Assembly (NCBI GenBank): GCA_016709225.1
Contig: JADJEE010000002.1
Location: 1,550,001 to 1,614,000, forward strand
DNA length: 64,000 nucleotides
Source: Deltaproteobacteria bacterium
GTDB taxonomy: Bacteria > Myxococcota_A > Polyangia > Nannocystales > Nannocystaceae
Reading direction: 5' to 3'
In this document: piece by piece, positions 28,566 through 38,174 of the stretch
Layout: each line of letters starts with the position of its first letter
Position numbering within the stretch: position 1 is the stretch's first letter
The notes under the pieces: generated by a model
The model's input: the letters and a program-made list of their open reading frames with translations, nothing else
What the model was told of the DNA's origin: nothing
Database searches by the model: none
Program-made: the position numbers and the translations under genes

Positions 28566-29884
28566 ATGGCACGGGCACACATCTCGAGACGGGCGGTGTT
28601 GGGCGGCGGCTCGGCGCTGGCGATCGGCCTGCCGCTGCTCGAGGCCATGGCGCCGCGGCAGGCCAGAGCGGGAGGCGGAGGGGATCCGCGGCGGTTCCTG
28701 GCCTTCTTCACGCCCAACGGCATGCCGATGAACCGGTGGACGCCGACGAGCCAAGGCGCCGGTTACGACCTGCCCCCCGCACTCGAGGGGCTCGCCGACA
28801 TCCAGGATCAGGTGTCGGTGCTGACGGGTCTGCAGAACTCGGCCGTGAACGGCTCGGCCGGTCACGCGCCGTCGACCGCGGGCTTCTTGACCGGCACGCC
28901 GGTGGCCGACAGCCAGACCGACCTCTCCAACACCTCGAGCGTGGACCAGGTCTACGCGCAGTTCATCGCCGGCCAGAGCGCGATCAACTCCCTGGCACTG
29001 GGTCTGCTGGCGGACAACGGCGCGACCCAGTGCGACGCCAGCAACTATGGCTGCGCGTACATCCGCAACATCTCGTGGAATGGATCGACGCCGATCCCGA
29101 AGCTGACCACCCCCAGGCCGCGTTCGATCTGCTGTTCGCGGGCTACGACAGCGATGCCTCGTCGCAGCAACTCGCGATTCGCCGGGCCAAGCGACTGAGC
29201 CTCCTCGACGGCGTCCGGGGAGAAGCCGAGGCGCTACGATCGAAGATGGGTGCGACCGATCGCCAGAAACTCGACGAGTACCTGACCGCGGTCCGCGATC
29301 TCGAGCAGCGTGTGGAGTCCGAGGAACTCGGCGGCGTACAGGCGTGCATGGCCCAGGCTCCGGCTGTCCCGACCAACATCGAGTCCAAGGTGCTCGCGAC
29401 CCTCGACGTCATCGCGCTGGCGTTCAAGTGCGATCGCACGCGATCGGTGACCTTCATGTGCGGTGAGGGGCTCAACTCGCTCGACTTCTCGCATCTGGGT
29501 ATCTCCACCGGCCATCACACGCTCTCGCACGCCCTGGGCGTGACGGCGAACGCCGCCGACTACCTCGAGATCGCGCGCTGGGAGGTCCGGATGTTCGTCG
29601 AGCTATTGCAGCGACTCGCCGCGATCCCCGAGGGTGACGACTCGGTGCTCGACAGCACCATCGCCTACTTCGGCAACGAGATCTCCGAGGGCTATGTGCA
29701 CTCCCACGTCAACCTCCCAGTGCTGCTCGCCGGTGGTGCTGCGCTCGGGCTCTCACCCGGCCGGCACGTGGTCTATGGCAACCAACCGCCGATAGCCGAT
29801 CTCTTCATCGGCGTGCTCGGGGCGCTCGGCGTCGACGTGCCCAGCTTCGGCGCCCACGGGACCGCTGCGCTCTCCCAGCTCTGA
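28566..29884 (+). pseudogene. DUF1552 protein gene with a frameshift
   Basis: A DUF1552 protein of about 439 residues is split between two frames. The 5' part, from ATG 28566, carries a twin-arginine signal (SRRAVLGGGSALAIG) and the family motif FFTPNGMPMNRWTP. It is open to about 29109, and the C-terminal part continues in the -1 frame (AAFDLLFAGYDSD onward) to 29884. The switch coincides with a run of five C at 29110-29114, so one C was lost in the genome or in sequencing. DUF1552 proteins are usually paired with DUF1592 proteins, as here. Part of the gene is copied at 42237. Confidence 0.8.
28688..28797 (+). repeat. 110-bp segment duplicated at 42237-42346, source copy
   Basis: Internal part of the DUF1552 gene, coding for about residues 41-77. 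It matches 42237-42346 with 7 substitutions and no gaps. Confidence 0.9.
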
Positions 29885-29940
29885 TCGCGTCGGCTTCGAC
29901 GCGCGATCGCCCTCGAACCGAGAACCAAGAGGCTGTTCCC

Positions 29941-31635
29941 ATGCTCCCATCGACGATCGCTCGAGTCGTGTGCGCCAGCGCCTGCCTGTGTTGGCTGACG
30001 GCGTGCGCAACGAGTGCCGCTGCCACCGCCGACACCGCCGTCGGTGGCAGCGACACGGGCGATGACCCCGACACCGGCGCCCAAGATTCGGGCGGAGATG
30101 ACGTCGATGATCCCAGCGAGGACCTCGATCCCGGCCGCGTGACCCTGCGCCGCCTCAACCGCGTCGAGTACGGCAACACCCTGCGCGATCTGTTCTTCGG
30201 CCTCGACTTGGGGGTCGCCGTCGACTTCCCCGACGACGACTCCGCCCTCGGCTACGACAACATCGGCGACGTGATGAGCGTGACCCCGTTGCTGTTCGAC
30301 CTCTACGAGCGCGCGACGGACGAGGTGTTGACCGCCGCCCTGATCGACCCCGCCCACGCCGACATCCGCGCGCAGATCATCCCCTGCGACCCGGCGAGCG
30401 ACGCCTGCGTGCACGACGTGCTCTCGGCGTTCATGCGCCGCGCGTGGCGACGCCCGATCGCCGAGGACGAGCTGGCCGCCGTGTCCGAGCGCGTCGGAGC
30501 GACCACCCAGGCCGGCGGCACGCGCGACGAGGGCTTGATGCTCGCGCTGCAGCACGTGCTGATGTCGCCCCACTTCGTGTTCCGCGTCGAGCTCGACGCC
30601 GACCCGGTCGCGAGCGAGGCCCACGATCTCTCGGATCACGAGCTGGCCACGCGCCTCTCGTACTTCATCTGGAGCTCGATGCCGGATGCTGCGCTGATGG
30701 CCGCGGCCGACGCCGGCGAGCTGCACAGCTCGGCGGAGATCGAGGCCCAGGTGCGGCGCATGCTCGCGGATCCCCGGGCGCTCGCGTTGCTCGACAACTT
30801 TGCCGGCCAGTGGCTTGGCGTACGCGGCCTCGCCGAGCTCGACGATGCGGCCGAGCACCCCGGAATCGACGCCGAGCTGGCCGCAGCCATGCGCGCCGAG
30901 ACCGAGGCCAGCATCGTGCGGCTGTTCACCGGCGAGAGTTCGCTGGTCGACCTGCTGACCTCTGACCAGGGCATGGTCAACGATCGCCTCGCACGTCTGT
31001 ACGGCCTGCCGGAGCCCGGCACCGACGCGCTCGTGCCGGTGTCGTTCGCGGACGTGCCACGGCGCGGGCTGTTCACGCAGGCGAGCATGATGGCGCTGCT
31101 GTCGAACCAGGGGCGGAGCTCCCCCACTCGACGGGGCAAGTGGATCCTCGACAAGATCCTCTGCAGTCCGCCGCCGTCGCCACCGGCCAACGTCGACAAC
31201 AACCTCCCGCAGCCGGGGCCGGGTCAGACCACCCGCGACGTGCTCGAACAGCTGCGCGAGAACGCCAACTGTGCCGGCTGCCATGCGGTCATCGACCCCA
31301 TCGGGCTGCCGTTCGAGAGCTACGATGCCACCGGTGCATGGCGCGATCAGGAGAACGGCGTCGACATCGATCCCTCGACCGAGGTCGGCGGTGTCGCGTA
31401 TCCCGATGCGATCGCCCTTCTGGCCGGCCTGGTCGCCGACAGCGCGCCGTACCAGCGGTGCGCGGCCCAGCAGATGTTGACGTACGCGGTCGGTCGCGAG
31501 CTCGGCTCGAGCGATGACCCTTGGCTCGACGCGTTGCTCGAGATCTCCGAGGCCGCCGACGCGCACGTGCCCGAGCTGCTCATCGGCGTGGCCCAGAGCG
31601 CGGCGTTTCGCCGCCGACGCGGCGAGCCCGAGTGA
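29941..31635 (+). CDS. DUF1592/DUF1588/DUF1585 cytochrome-like lipoprotein
   Basis: Protein of 564 residues with a lipobox-type signal (WLTAC) and an acidic stalk. The domains follow the planctomycete-type series: DUF1587-like start (LRRLNRVEYGNTLRDLF), DUF1595 and DUF1592 (ATRLSYFIWSSMPD), DUF1588 (RRGLFTQASMMALLSNQGRSSPTRRGKW) and DUF1585 at the C-terminus. A single haem-type CAGCH motif lies at Cys444-His448, followed by DPIGLPFE. Such proteins usually neighbour DUF1552 proteins and are thought to act outside the inner membrane; the reaction is unknown. It follows the DUF1552 gene by 56 bp. Confidence 0.85.
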   Translation: MLPSTIARVVCASACLCWLTACATSAAATADTAVGGSDTGDDPDTGAQDSGGDDVDDPSEDLDPGRVTLRRLNRVEYGNTLRDLFFGLDLGVAVDFPDDDSALGYDNIGDVMSVTPLLFDLYERATDEVLTAALIDPAHADIRAQIIPCDPASDACVHDVLSAFMRRAWRRPIAEDELAAVSERVGATTQAGGTRDEGLMLALQHVLMSPHFVFRVELDADPVASEAHDLSDHELATRLSYFIWSSMPDAALMAAADAGELHSSAEIEAQVRRMLADPRALALLDNFAGQWLGVRGLAELDDAAEHPGIDAELAAAMRAETEASIVRLFTGESSLVDLLTSDQGMVNDRLARLYGLPEPGTDALVPVSFADVPRRGLFTQASMMALLSNQGRSSPTRRGKWILDKILCSPPPSPPANVDNNLPQPGPGQTTRDVLEQLRENANCAGCHAVIDPIGLPFESYDATGAWRDQENGVDIDPSTEVGGVAYPDAIALLAGLVADSAPYQRCAAQQMLTYAVGRELGSSDDPWLDALLEISEAADAHVPELLIGVAQSAAFRRRRGEPE

Positions 31636-31641
31636 GCAGAC

Positions 31642-32541
31642 CTACTCGAGCAGACGCGTGATGCTCAGATCCAGCTGCGAGCGGATGAACTTGATCGCCG
31701 CGGCGAGGTCGTCGGAGGAGATCTCGACCCGTCGCCCGAGCTCCTCGATGGTGAGCTCGATCAGCGCTCGGCGTGCCGCAGCGAGCCACCGCGCTGCGGT
31801 CGTCGCGTGGGTGCCGTACAGCACGCCGAGCCGACGCACCGACACGCCCTCGACCACCGAGAGCCGCAGCAGCGTGCGCCCGCGTTCGGGCAGGCGCGCC
31901 GTCGCGGCCGCGAACGCCTCACGGAACTGCGCATGATAGTCGCGCTTGAGCACCGCGAGCTCGACGTCCGCGAGCTCGTCGGCGACCTCGCTCGCGTCGT
32001 CGTCGGGCTCGACGTCGAGCCGCTCGCGACCGTCGCGGAGCGCGTTGAGCCCGAGGCGCTTGGCCGTCACGCGCAGCCACGCGGACAGGCGACCCTGCCC
32101 CGCGTAACGGGTCACCAGCGGTGGACCGCTGGCGCTCACGAACAGTTTCTGTCGCACGATCTGCAGCAGATCGTCGGGCGAGATGGTGCGGCTGCGCATG
32201 CCCTCGAGCGTGCGCGCGACCGCAGGCCCATGGCGTCGCTCGAGCTGCCCGAGGGCTTTGGCGTGGCCCATCGCGCAGGCCATCGCGAGCAGCAGATCGC
32301 CGCCGCACACCCGCGACAGCGCCTGTTCGCAGGGTACGTCGTCGGGCAGGCGTTCGGCGAGGTAGAGCACGAACGCCGCGACGTCGACGCCGAAGTCGTC
32401 GCCGTTGTCGACGACCGCGGCGTCGAACAGCGCCTGCAGCTGCGAGTCGAGCTGCGCGATGGCAGCCGCTGCACTCGCCTGCGGCCCCGCGATCACCTCG
32501 AGCAGGATCGAGCGCAGCGGAGCTTCGGCGTCGTCCACCAC
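31642..32541 (-). CDS. Myxococcales-type sigma-70-like factor (TIGR03001-like)
   Basis: Protein of 299 residues. The N-terminal 110 residues are a family-specific helical region. Region 2 follows (PDDLLQIVRQKLFV, LSAWLRVTAKRLGLNAL), and region 4 lies at about 210-265 (LPERGRTLLRLSVVEGVSVRRLGVLYGTHATTAARWLAAARRAL). This is the layout of the Myxococcales-specific ECF-like family. It is the last gene of a four-gene operon, starting 8 bp after a kinase that carries an anti-sigma-type zinc-binding motif, so its activity may be set by that kinase. Confidence 0.8.
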   Translation of the reverse strand: MVDDAEAPLRSILLEVIAGPQASAAAAIAQLDSQLQALFDAAVVDNGDDFGVDVAAFVLYLAERLPDDVPCEQALSRVCGGDLLLAMACAMGHAKALGQLERRHGPAVARTLEGMRSRTISPDDLLQIVRQKLFVSASGPPLVTRYAGQGRLSAWLRVTAKRLGLNALRDGRERLDVEPDDDASEVADELADVELAVLKRDYHAQFREAFAAATARLPERGRTLLRLSVVEGVSVRRLGVLYGTHATTAARWLAAARRALIELTIEELGRRVEISSDDLAAAIKFIRSQLDLSITRLLE

Positions 32542-32549
32542 CGTGGAGT

Positions 32550-34781
32550 TTATTCGCGCCCGAGTCGTTGGTCGAGTTGCTCGATCCGCTTGGCCGCTCG
32601 CGCATCACCGAGCTGCATGGCCTTGTCGTACTGCGCGCGCGCGTCCTTGTACTTCTGCAGCTTGAACTGAATGTCGCCCAAGAGAATGCGCTGCGTGCCG
32701 CTGCGCGGCCGCGCGGCGACGTACAGCTTCGCGTAGCGCTCGGCCTCGTGGTAGCGGCTGGCCTCGAACAGCAGCTCGGCCAGGCCGCCCCACGCATCGG
32801 CATTGCGCGGATCCGCCTCGAGCGCGCGATGCAGTCCCGCCTCCGCGCCGCGGATGTCACCGGCGCGCAGCAGGGCCAAGGCCGCATCCGCGCGCCGCTG
32901 GGCCTCGGCCGGATCGGCAGTCGCGGGCGCAGCGGCGCCGTCGTTGGTCGGGCGCGCGGCAGCGCTCGTCGCACGCGGTCTGCGTGCCGGATCGGCGTCG
33001 CGTACCGCCGGGGCCGCGCCGGCAGGCGCCGCGTCGGCCCCGATCACCACGGGCGACGCCGCGTCGGGGGTCTTCGCAGCCACAGGGGCCGGCGAGGGAT
33101 CGTCGCGCAGCCGCGACAGCGGGCCGGCGAGCTGCAGTCGCAGCGAGGCCGGGAGCGAGGCGACCTGCGCACGCAGTCGCGCCGTCGCCGGGGCTGCGTC
33201 GCGCTGCCCGGATGCGGGCCCGGTGCCGTCGATGCGCACCAGCTCCGCCAGCGCCAGCTCTTCGTCGCGCAGCATCCCACTCTCCGCACGCTGACCGAGA
33301 TCTGCGACGAGCCACGCTGGCACCCGCGCGCGCTCGAGCGCCCGAGGTTGGCGGGGATCGAACACCAACGCGGCGGTGTAGAGCTCGAGCGCGAGCACGC
33401 GCGCGTCGGTGCGGTCGAACGATGCATCCGCGCGCGCGACCAGCTCGTCGGCGAAGCGGCGTCGCAATCGAACGGCGGCGTCCTGCGCCCCTCCACTGGG
33501 ATCGTCGAGCTGTTCGAGGCCACGCACGGCCGTGTACGCGGTCTCCGCCGTCGGCTTCGCCAAGGGCGGGAACACGTAGACGCCCGCGTCCGCGTGACGC
33601 TCGGCGCGCTGTTGCAGCACCTGCACCTGCACGCCGATGCCCAGCGGCGGCGCGCTGCGCCACAGGGCGAACGAGGCGATGCCTGCGGTCGCGAGCCCGA
33701 GGGCGAGGAGGTTCCGCAGCTGCGCACGCTTCGTGCGCCGCCGCTCCTGGGAGGTCAGCGCCTCGACCAACGCGACCATCGAAGCGAAGCGATCGTCGGG
33801 TCGCGGGGCGAGCCCACGGACGATCGCCCGGTGCAACCATGCCGGCGGCGCGATCGCGGGCTCGACGGCAACGATGCATCCGGCCTGCTTGGCGCGACCG
33901 AGCGCCTCGATGCTGTCCCCCGCGAAGGGCTTGCAGCCATACACCGCCTCGAACAGCGCGGCGCAGAACGCAAACTGATCGGCGCGCGCGTCGACCCGCG
34001 CGCCCGCGTGTTGCTCGGGGGCCATGTACGCCGGCGTGCCGAGGATCGTGCCCGACGCGGTGATGTCGGCCCGCGCACCCCGGACACCGGCCACGCCCTC
34101 GCCGAGCCCCGCCGTCGCGATGACGCCGTGCGCCAGCCCGAAGTCGGCCACGCGCGCACGCCCGTCGCGCCCCAGCAACACGTTGGCCGGCTTGAAGTCG
34201 CGGTGCACGATGCCGAGCTCGTGGGCCGCGATCAGCCCGCGGGCCGTCTGCACGAACACCGCCACCAGCTCTTGCCAGCTGCGCGCCTGCTCGCGCAGCC
34301 ACCCCTGCAGCGTCTGCCCCTCGACGTACTCCATCGCGATGAACACGTGCCCGTCCTGAACGCCGGCGTCGTACACGTGCACGACGTTGGGATCGGCGAG
34401 CTGGGCCATCAGCCGCGCCTCGCGACCCAGGCGTTCGCGCTCCGTGTCGGCGCCCGCGCCGTCGACGTTGCGACGCAGTCGCTTGACCGCGACGCGGCGA
34501 TCGAGCTCCGGATCGTAGGCCAGGAACACCTCGCCGAGCCCACCGGCACCGATGGGCTCGATCACGAGGTAGCGCCCGAGCGCATCGCCGCGCCGAGGCG
34601 TCCGCGGTGCCGCGGGCACGCTGTCAGGCTCGGGCTCGAAGGCTTCGACGATGAGCGCCCGACACGTCGTGCAGCGATCGACGTGCTGTGCGATCGCCTC
34701 GCGCCGCGACTCCGGGACCAGGCCCTCGGCGAACGCGACGATGTCGTTCTCGTCGGGGCAGGCTTGCAGCGCAGGGCTCAT
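32550..34781 (-). CDS. Ser/Thr kinase with N-terminal anti-sigma-type zinc motif and TPR tail
   Basis: Protein of 743 residues. Residues 1-45 carry HVDRCTTC (His33, Cys37, Cys40), the HxxxCxxC motif of zinc-binding anti-sigma domains (zf-HC2). The kinase domain is at about 70-345: Gly loop GAGGLGEVF, Lys100, HRDFKPAN at 193-200, DFG at 213-215, GTPAYMAPEQ. A membrane helix lies at about 355-374. The extracytoplasmic part ends with TPR repeats (about 630-735) that resemble the tail of the kinase at 6582. It sits 4 bp after the PEGA gene and 8 bp before the sigma gene. Confidence 0.9.
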   Translation of the reverse strand: MSPALQACPDENDIVAFAEGLVPESRREAIAQHVDRCTTCRALIVEAFEPEPDSVPAAPRTPRRGDALGRYLVIEPIGAGGLGEVFLAYDPELDRRVAVKRLRRNVDGAGADTERERLGREARLMAQLADPNVVHVYDAGVQDGHVFIAMEYVEGQTLQGWLREQARSWQELVAVFVQTARGLIAAHELGIVHRDFKPANVLLGRDGRARVADFGLAHGVIATAGLGEGVAGVRGARADITASGTILGTPAYMAPEQHAGARVDARADQFAFCAALFEAVYGCKPFAGDSIEALGRAKQAGCIVAVEPAIAPPAWLHRAIVRGLAPRPDDRFASMVALVEALTSQERRRTKRAQLRNLLALGLATAGIASFALWRSAPPLGIGVQVQVLQQRAERHADAGVYVFPPLAKPTAETAYTAVRGLEQLDDPSGGAQDAAVRLRRRFADELVARADASFDRTDARVLALELYTAALVFDPRQPRALERARVPAWLVADLGQRAESGMLRDEELALAELVRIDGTGPASGQRDAAPATARLRAQVASLPASLRLQLAGPLSRLRDDPSPAPVAAKTPDAASPVVIGADAAPAGAAPAVRDADPARRPRATSAAARPTNDGAAAPATADPAEAQRRADAALALLRAGDIRGAEAGLHRALEADPRNADAWGGLAELLFEASRYHEAERYAKLYVAARPRSGTQRILLGDIQFKLQKYKDARAQYDKAMQLGDARAAKRIEQLDQRLGRE

Positions 34782-34785
34782 CGCA

Positions 34786-35709
34786 TCACCGGCGCGCCCC
34801 CCTGCGCCGCGGGTGCCGCTTGCCGTAGGCGAGGCCGAGCAGCGCCGAGCCGACCGCGGCCGAGATCGCGCCGGTGACCGTCAGCGCGACGCCGCCCGCG
34901 AGGGTGTCGTAGAGCTGGCGGCAATTGCCGAAGGCGTCGATGTCCGCGCCACTGCACTGGCTCCGCAGCGGGCGTTCGTCGAGCGCCAGCAACACGGCGC
35001 CGCTCGCCAACGCGCCGCCCCCGAGCACGAGTACGACCGCGCCGACCGGCCCCATCGCCGCGCGACGCCGCTGCTCGGGGGTCGGTGGCACAGGGCGCGG
35101 CACCAGTCGCAACGCGATGGTCTGGTTCAGGCCGGCGAACGCGTCGATCTCGACCTCCTGATCGAAGTGGCCCGACAGCTGGGCCCGAGCGCGGTGACGA
35201 CCGACAGGGACGCGGAGCGACGCCGGAGTCTGGCCCGCAGCGCGGCCGTCGAGCTCGATCGTCGCCCCGCTGGGCTGGCTCTCGATCGTGAGCAGCGGCA
35301 ACGCGCGCACGCGGGCGCCGAGATCTCCGGCCAGGGCGGCGGCCTCGTTCGCGACCATCTCGGCGACGTCCTGGATTCCGCACAGCTCGCAGGTGCGATC
35401 GATCTGCGCGACGCTCACGCCGTGGGCGTCCTCGACCGAGAGCTGCAGCCGATAGTTGCGATCGTCGACACCGAGACGCGCGTGCACGCGATACGCAGGC
35501 ACACCAGCGGCAGCCTCGGCATCGAGGACCGTGTACTCCGAGCGCTCGAGTCCCGCCCGCATCTGGGCTTCGATGCGGTCACGGAACGCCTCCACCAGCT
35601 CGCCTTCGTACTCGATCGGCGTCAGCACCACGGGCGTCGTGGGGCCGGCGGCGGGCGAGGTCGGCTCCGCGCGGGCGAGCACCAACGACAGGAGTCCGGC
35701 GATCATCAT
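34786..35709 (-). CDS. PEGA-domain membrane protein
   Basis: Protein of 307 residues with an N-terminal signal and a TolB-like N-terminal domain with a CELC pair. A PEGA domain follows at about 139-190 (TIESQPSGATIELDGRAAGQTP), and two C-terminal membrane helices lie at about 220-242 and 265-290. PEGA domains are thought to bind surface polymers or proteins. The start overlaps the stop of the upstream FG-GAP gene (35706-35709). It could be the envelope sensor for the downstream kinase (inference). Confidence 0.8.
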   Translation of the reverse strand: MMIAGLLSLVLARAEPTSPAAGPTTPVVLTPIEYEGELVEAFRDRIEAQMRAGLERSEYTVLDAEAAAGVPAYRVHARLGVDDRNYRLQLSVEDAHGVSVAQIDRTCELCGIQDVAEMVANEAAALAGDLGARVRALPLLTIESQPSGATIELDGRAAGQTPASLRVPVGRHRARAQLSGHFDQEVEIDAFAGLNQTIALRLVPRPVPPTPEQRRRAAMGPVGAVVLVLGGGALASGAVLLALDERPLRSQCSGADIDAFGNCRQLYDTLAGGVALTVTGAISAAVGSALLGLAYGKRHPRRRGARR

Positions 35710-36848
35710 GTCGAGGACATCACCGTGAGCTCGTCGTTGCCGCGCACCAGTACGACGTCGGCGCGGCCGTTGCCGTCGAGGTCGCCGACGGCCACACCCA
35801 CGGCGGCGCCGTCGAGCCCGACCGACATGGCATCGAAGCTGCCGCCCCCGAGCCCCCGCTGCACGGTGAGCGCCGCGTCGCCACGGGTCACCACGAGATC
35901 GAGGACGTCATCACCGTCGAGATCGCCGACCGCGACGTCGGTCGGTGCTGCGTCGAGCTCGAGCGCGGCCATCGGCGAGAAGGCCCACTCGCCCTCGACC
36001 CCGCGCAGCACGGTGATCGACGGCGGCGACGTCCCCGCGACCACGATGTCCATGTTGCCGTCCCCGTCGACGTCACCGAGCGCCAGCGCGACCGGTCCCG
36101 TGCCCGCCTGGGCGTCCACCTGCGTCCACGCGGCGCCGTCGTAGCCGAACACCGTCACGCCCGACGCCGTGGTCGCGGCGAGGGTGCCCTGCATCTGCGG
36201 GTGGCCGTCGAATCCGACCAGATCGCCGGCGCCCATCGCCGGTCGCGTCGACCACGACGGGAAGCCACCACCGGCGTCCGCGAAGGCGAGCGACAGGACG
36301 TCGCCCGTCGTCGCGGCGAGATCGCGGCGCCCGTCCCCGTCGAGATCGAGCCCCGCCACGCCCGTGGCCTGGGCCGCCACCGGCCAGAACTCGGGCTCCT
36401 CGAAGCCGCCGGCGCCGACGCTGACGAAGCGTCCAATGCGGCTGCCGTTGGCGGCCGCGACGATGTCGAGATCGCCGTCGGTGTCGAGATCGACCAGGTG
36501 CGCCACGTCCATCTGGAAGCCGCCCTGCGCCGCCTGCACCATCGCGCCCGCACCGTCCATCACCCACGCGCTGCCCTCGACCATCGCCACCACGTCCTCG
36601 CGGCCGTCGCCGTCGACGTCCCCGACCGCGAAGGCGACTTGTCCGCGCGCCACGAAGATCGAGCGCTCCGGCGACAGACAGATCTCATCGGGGGCGCAGC
36701 CGGGTTCACCGCTGCTGCTGCTGCCACCGCTGCCGCTGCTGTCGTCGACGACCGCGGTCGTGTCGGTGCCGACCACGAACCGCGGATTCGGCTGCACGCA
36801 GGCCGCGCTCAGCGCGACGAGACCGGCGAGGGTGCCACAGCGGCGCAC
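35706..36848 (-). CDS. FG-GAP/VCBS-repeat lipoprotein
   Basis: Lipoprotein of 380 residues, lipobox ALSAAC, a short Ser/Gly stalk, then six calcium-binding-type repeats of the form GDVDGDGxxDVV, as in FG-GAP/VCBS beta-propellers. The Asp-rich loops should bind Ca2+. First gene of the operon that ends with the sigma factor, so it may be the outermost, ligand-facing part of the pathway. Confidence 0.85.
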   Translation of the reverse strand: MRRCGTLAGLVALSAACVQPNPRFVVGTDTTAVVDDSSGSGGSSSSGEPGCAPDEICLSPERSIFVARGQVAFAVGDVDGDGREDVVAMVEGSAWVMDGAGAMVQAAQGGFQMDVAHLVDLDTDGDLDIVAAANGSRIGRFVSVGAGGFEEPEFWPVAAQATGVAGLDLDGDGRRDLAATTGDVLSLAFADAGGGFPSWSTRPAMGAGDLVGFDGHPQMQGTLAATTASGVTVFGYDGAAWTQVDAQAGTGPVALALGDVDGDGNMDIVVAGTSPPSITVLRGVEGEWAFSPMAALELDAAPTDVAVGDLDGDDVLDLVVTRGDAALTVQRGLGGGSFDAMSVGLDGAAVGVAVGDLDGNGRADVVLVRGNDELTVMSST

Positions 36849-37002
36849 CGTCGCACGCTACCGACGCGGACCGACCCACGCAAGCGGGGCCGGAACCCCT
36901 CGCGGTGTTTCGGTCGCAGGCATGCAACGCTGGGTCGGTCGCGCGTGTCCATCCTTCGAAGGTGCGTCCACGTGGAGCCGCGCGAGCTGGTGGCGGTATC
37001 GC

Positions 37003-37989
37003 TCAGGGCGAGAGCGCGCTGTCGTAGAGCTTGAAGTCGTCGAACACCGCATCGGCCGAGCCGTTGCCGAACGCGCCGATCGACATCGTCGCAGCGCCGT
37101 CCGGCGGCGGCATCTGCAGCGGCCCCGTGGGGACGTTCGACGGCACCAACTCGACGCCGTCGAGGTAGATGCGGATGTTCTGCTCGGCATCACCGACGGT
37201 GAAGTCCCAGCTCGCGGTCACGCGGTACCACTGCCCGGACGACATGCTGTAGCTCGTCGAGGGCGCCTGGAACTCGGCCAGTGTCATGGCCGGATCGCGC
37301 ACGATGATGTTGAGCGCGTTGGCGTTGTTGCCTCCGGCCTTGCGCATGCGGAGGAACGAACCGTTCGGACCGTTGGCCCCGAAGATCTGGTGGTCGAGGC
37401 TGTCGAAGGAGTCGAAGTTCGGCTGGTAGCAGAAGTCGATCGTGCCGCGCTCGAAATCGATGTTGCCGACCCCGCCCACCTGCTGCGGATAGGTGACCGA
37501 CTCGGCGAGCGCGTCGAGGCGGATGCCGCCGTCGTCGAGCGCCGCCACGAAGTCGTCGATCGGTGCGGTGGTGCTCGTCCCGCTGCCCGCGCCCACGACG
37601 GGCGCGGCGACCGAGCCCGCATCGTCCAGGGTCGTCCACAGCAGCAGGCCTGCGGGGCCGAGGCCCTCGCAGCCCGCGGCACCGCCGGTCGAGGCCTCGG
37701 TGCCGCCGTCGCTCGCGTCGGCGGCGGTGGACGCCGTGCTGCTGCCATCATCATCGCCCGTGGTGGCGCTGGAGGTCGTGAAGGACGTCGATGCCGACAC
37801 CGAGGTCGACAGCGAAGCGCCATCGTCGGCGCCGCTGCTCGAGCCCGAGCCCGCGCCGGAGCTGCCATCGCTCGAGCCCGAGCCGTCCCCGACCGACACC
37901 GATTCGGTCCCGCCGCCGCCGTCCACGTCACCGCAGGCCGATGCGACGACCGACACCATCCACATCCAAGCTCGAGTTCGACCGTTCAT
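37003..37989 (-). CDS. stalked lipoprotein with LamG-like lectin domain
   Basis: Lipoprotein of 328 residues. ATG 37989 gives a signal peptide with the Cys in VASAC and a very long stalk of about 95 residues of Ser, Thr, Asp and Gly. The C-terminal 220 residues form a LamG/concanavalin-A-like fold: IDFERGTIDFCYQPNFD, WYRVTASWDF, IRIYLDGVEL, and FDDFKLYDSAL at the end. Such domains bind carbohydrate or protein. An upstream in-frame extension is Arg-rich and unlikely to be translated. Confidence 0.8.
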   Translation of the reverse strand: MNGRTRAWMWMVSVVASACGDVDGGGGTESVSVGDGSGSSDGSSGAGSGSSSGADDGASLSTSVSASTSFTTSSATTGDDDGSSTASTAADASDGGTEASTGGAAGCEGLGPAGLLLWTTLDDAGSVAAPVVGAGSGTSTTAPIDDFVAALDDGGIRLDALAESVTYPQQVGGVGNIDFERGTIDFCYQPNFDSFDSLDHQIFGANGPNGSFLRMRKAGGNNANALNIIVRDPAMTLAEFQAPSTSYSMSSGQWYRVTASWDFTVGDAEQNIRIYLDGVELVPSNVPTGPLQMPPPDGAATMSIGAFGNGSADAVFDDFKLYDSALSP

Positions 37990-38174
37990 GCCTCGCCTCC
38001 ATCCTCGAGGACACGTCGTGGGTGGGCCCTGTAGCGCCGCCCGTGGAGAAAGTCCGGCCGAGCCCCGGGCCGTCGCATCGCGGCGACGCCGGAGTGCCAA
38101 CGATCGAACGGCCGCGTTCTCGTCGTGTCGACGGCCTGCGCGCGAGTACGCTACGCTGCGGCGCGGACTCGCCG

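Noticed and set aside
29105..29116. Programmed frameshifting in the DUF1552 gene
   Set aside because: There is no slippery heptamer with a downstream structure, and the family is not known for frameshifting; loss of one C is simpler.
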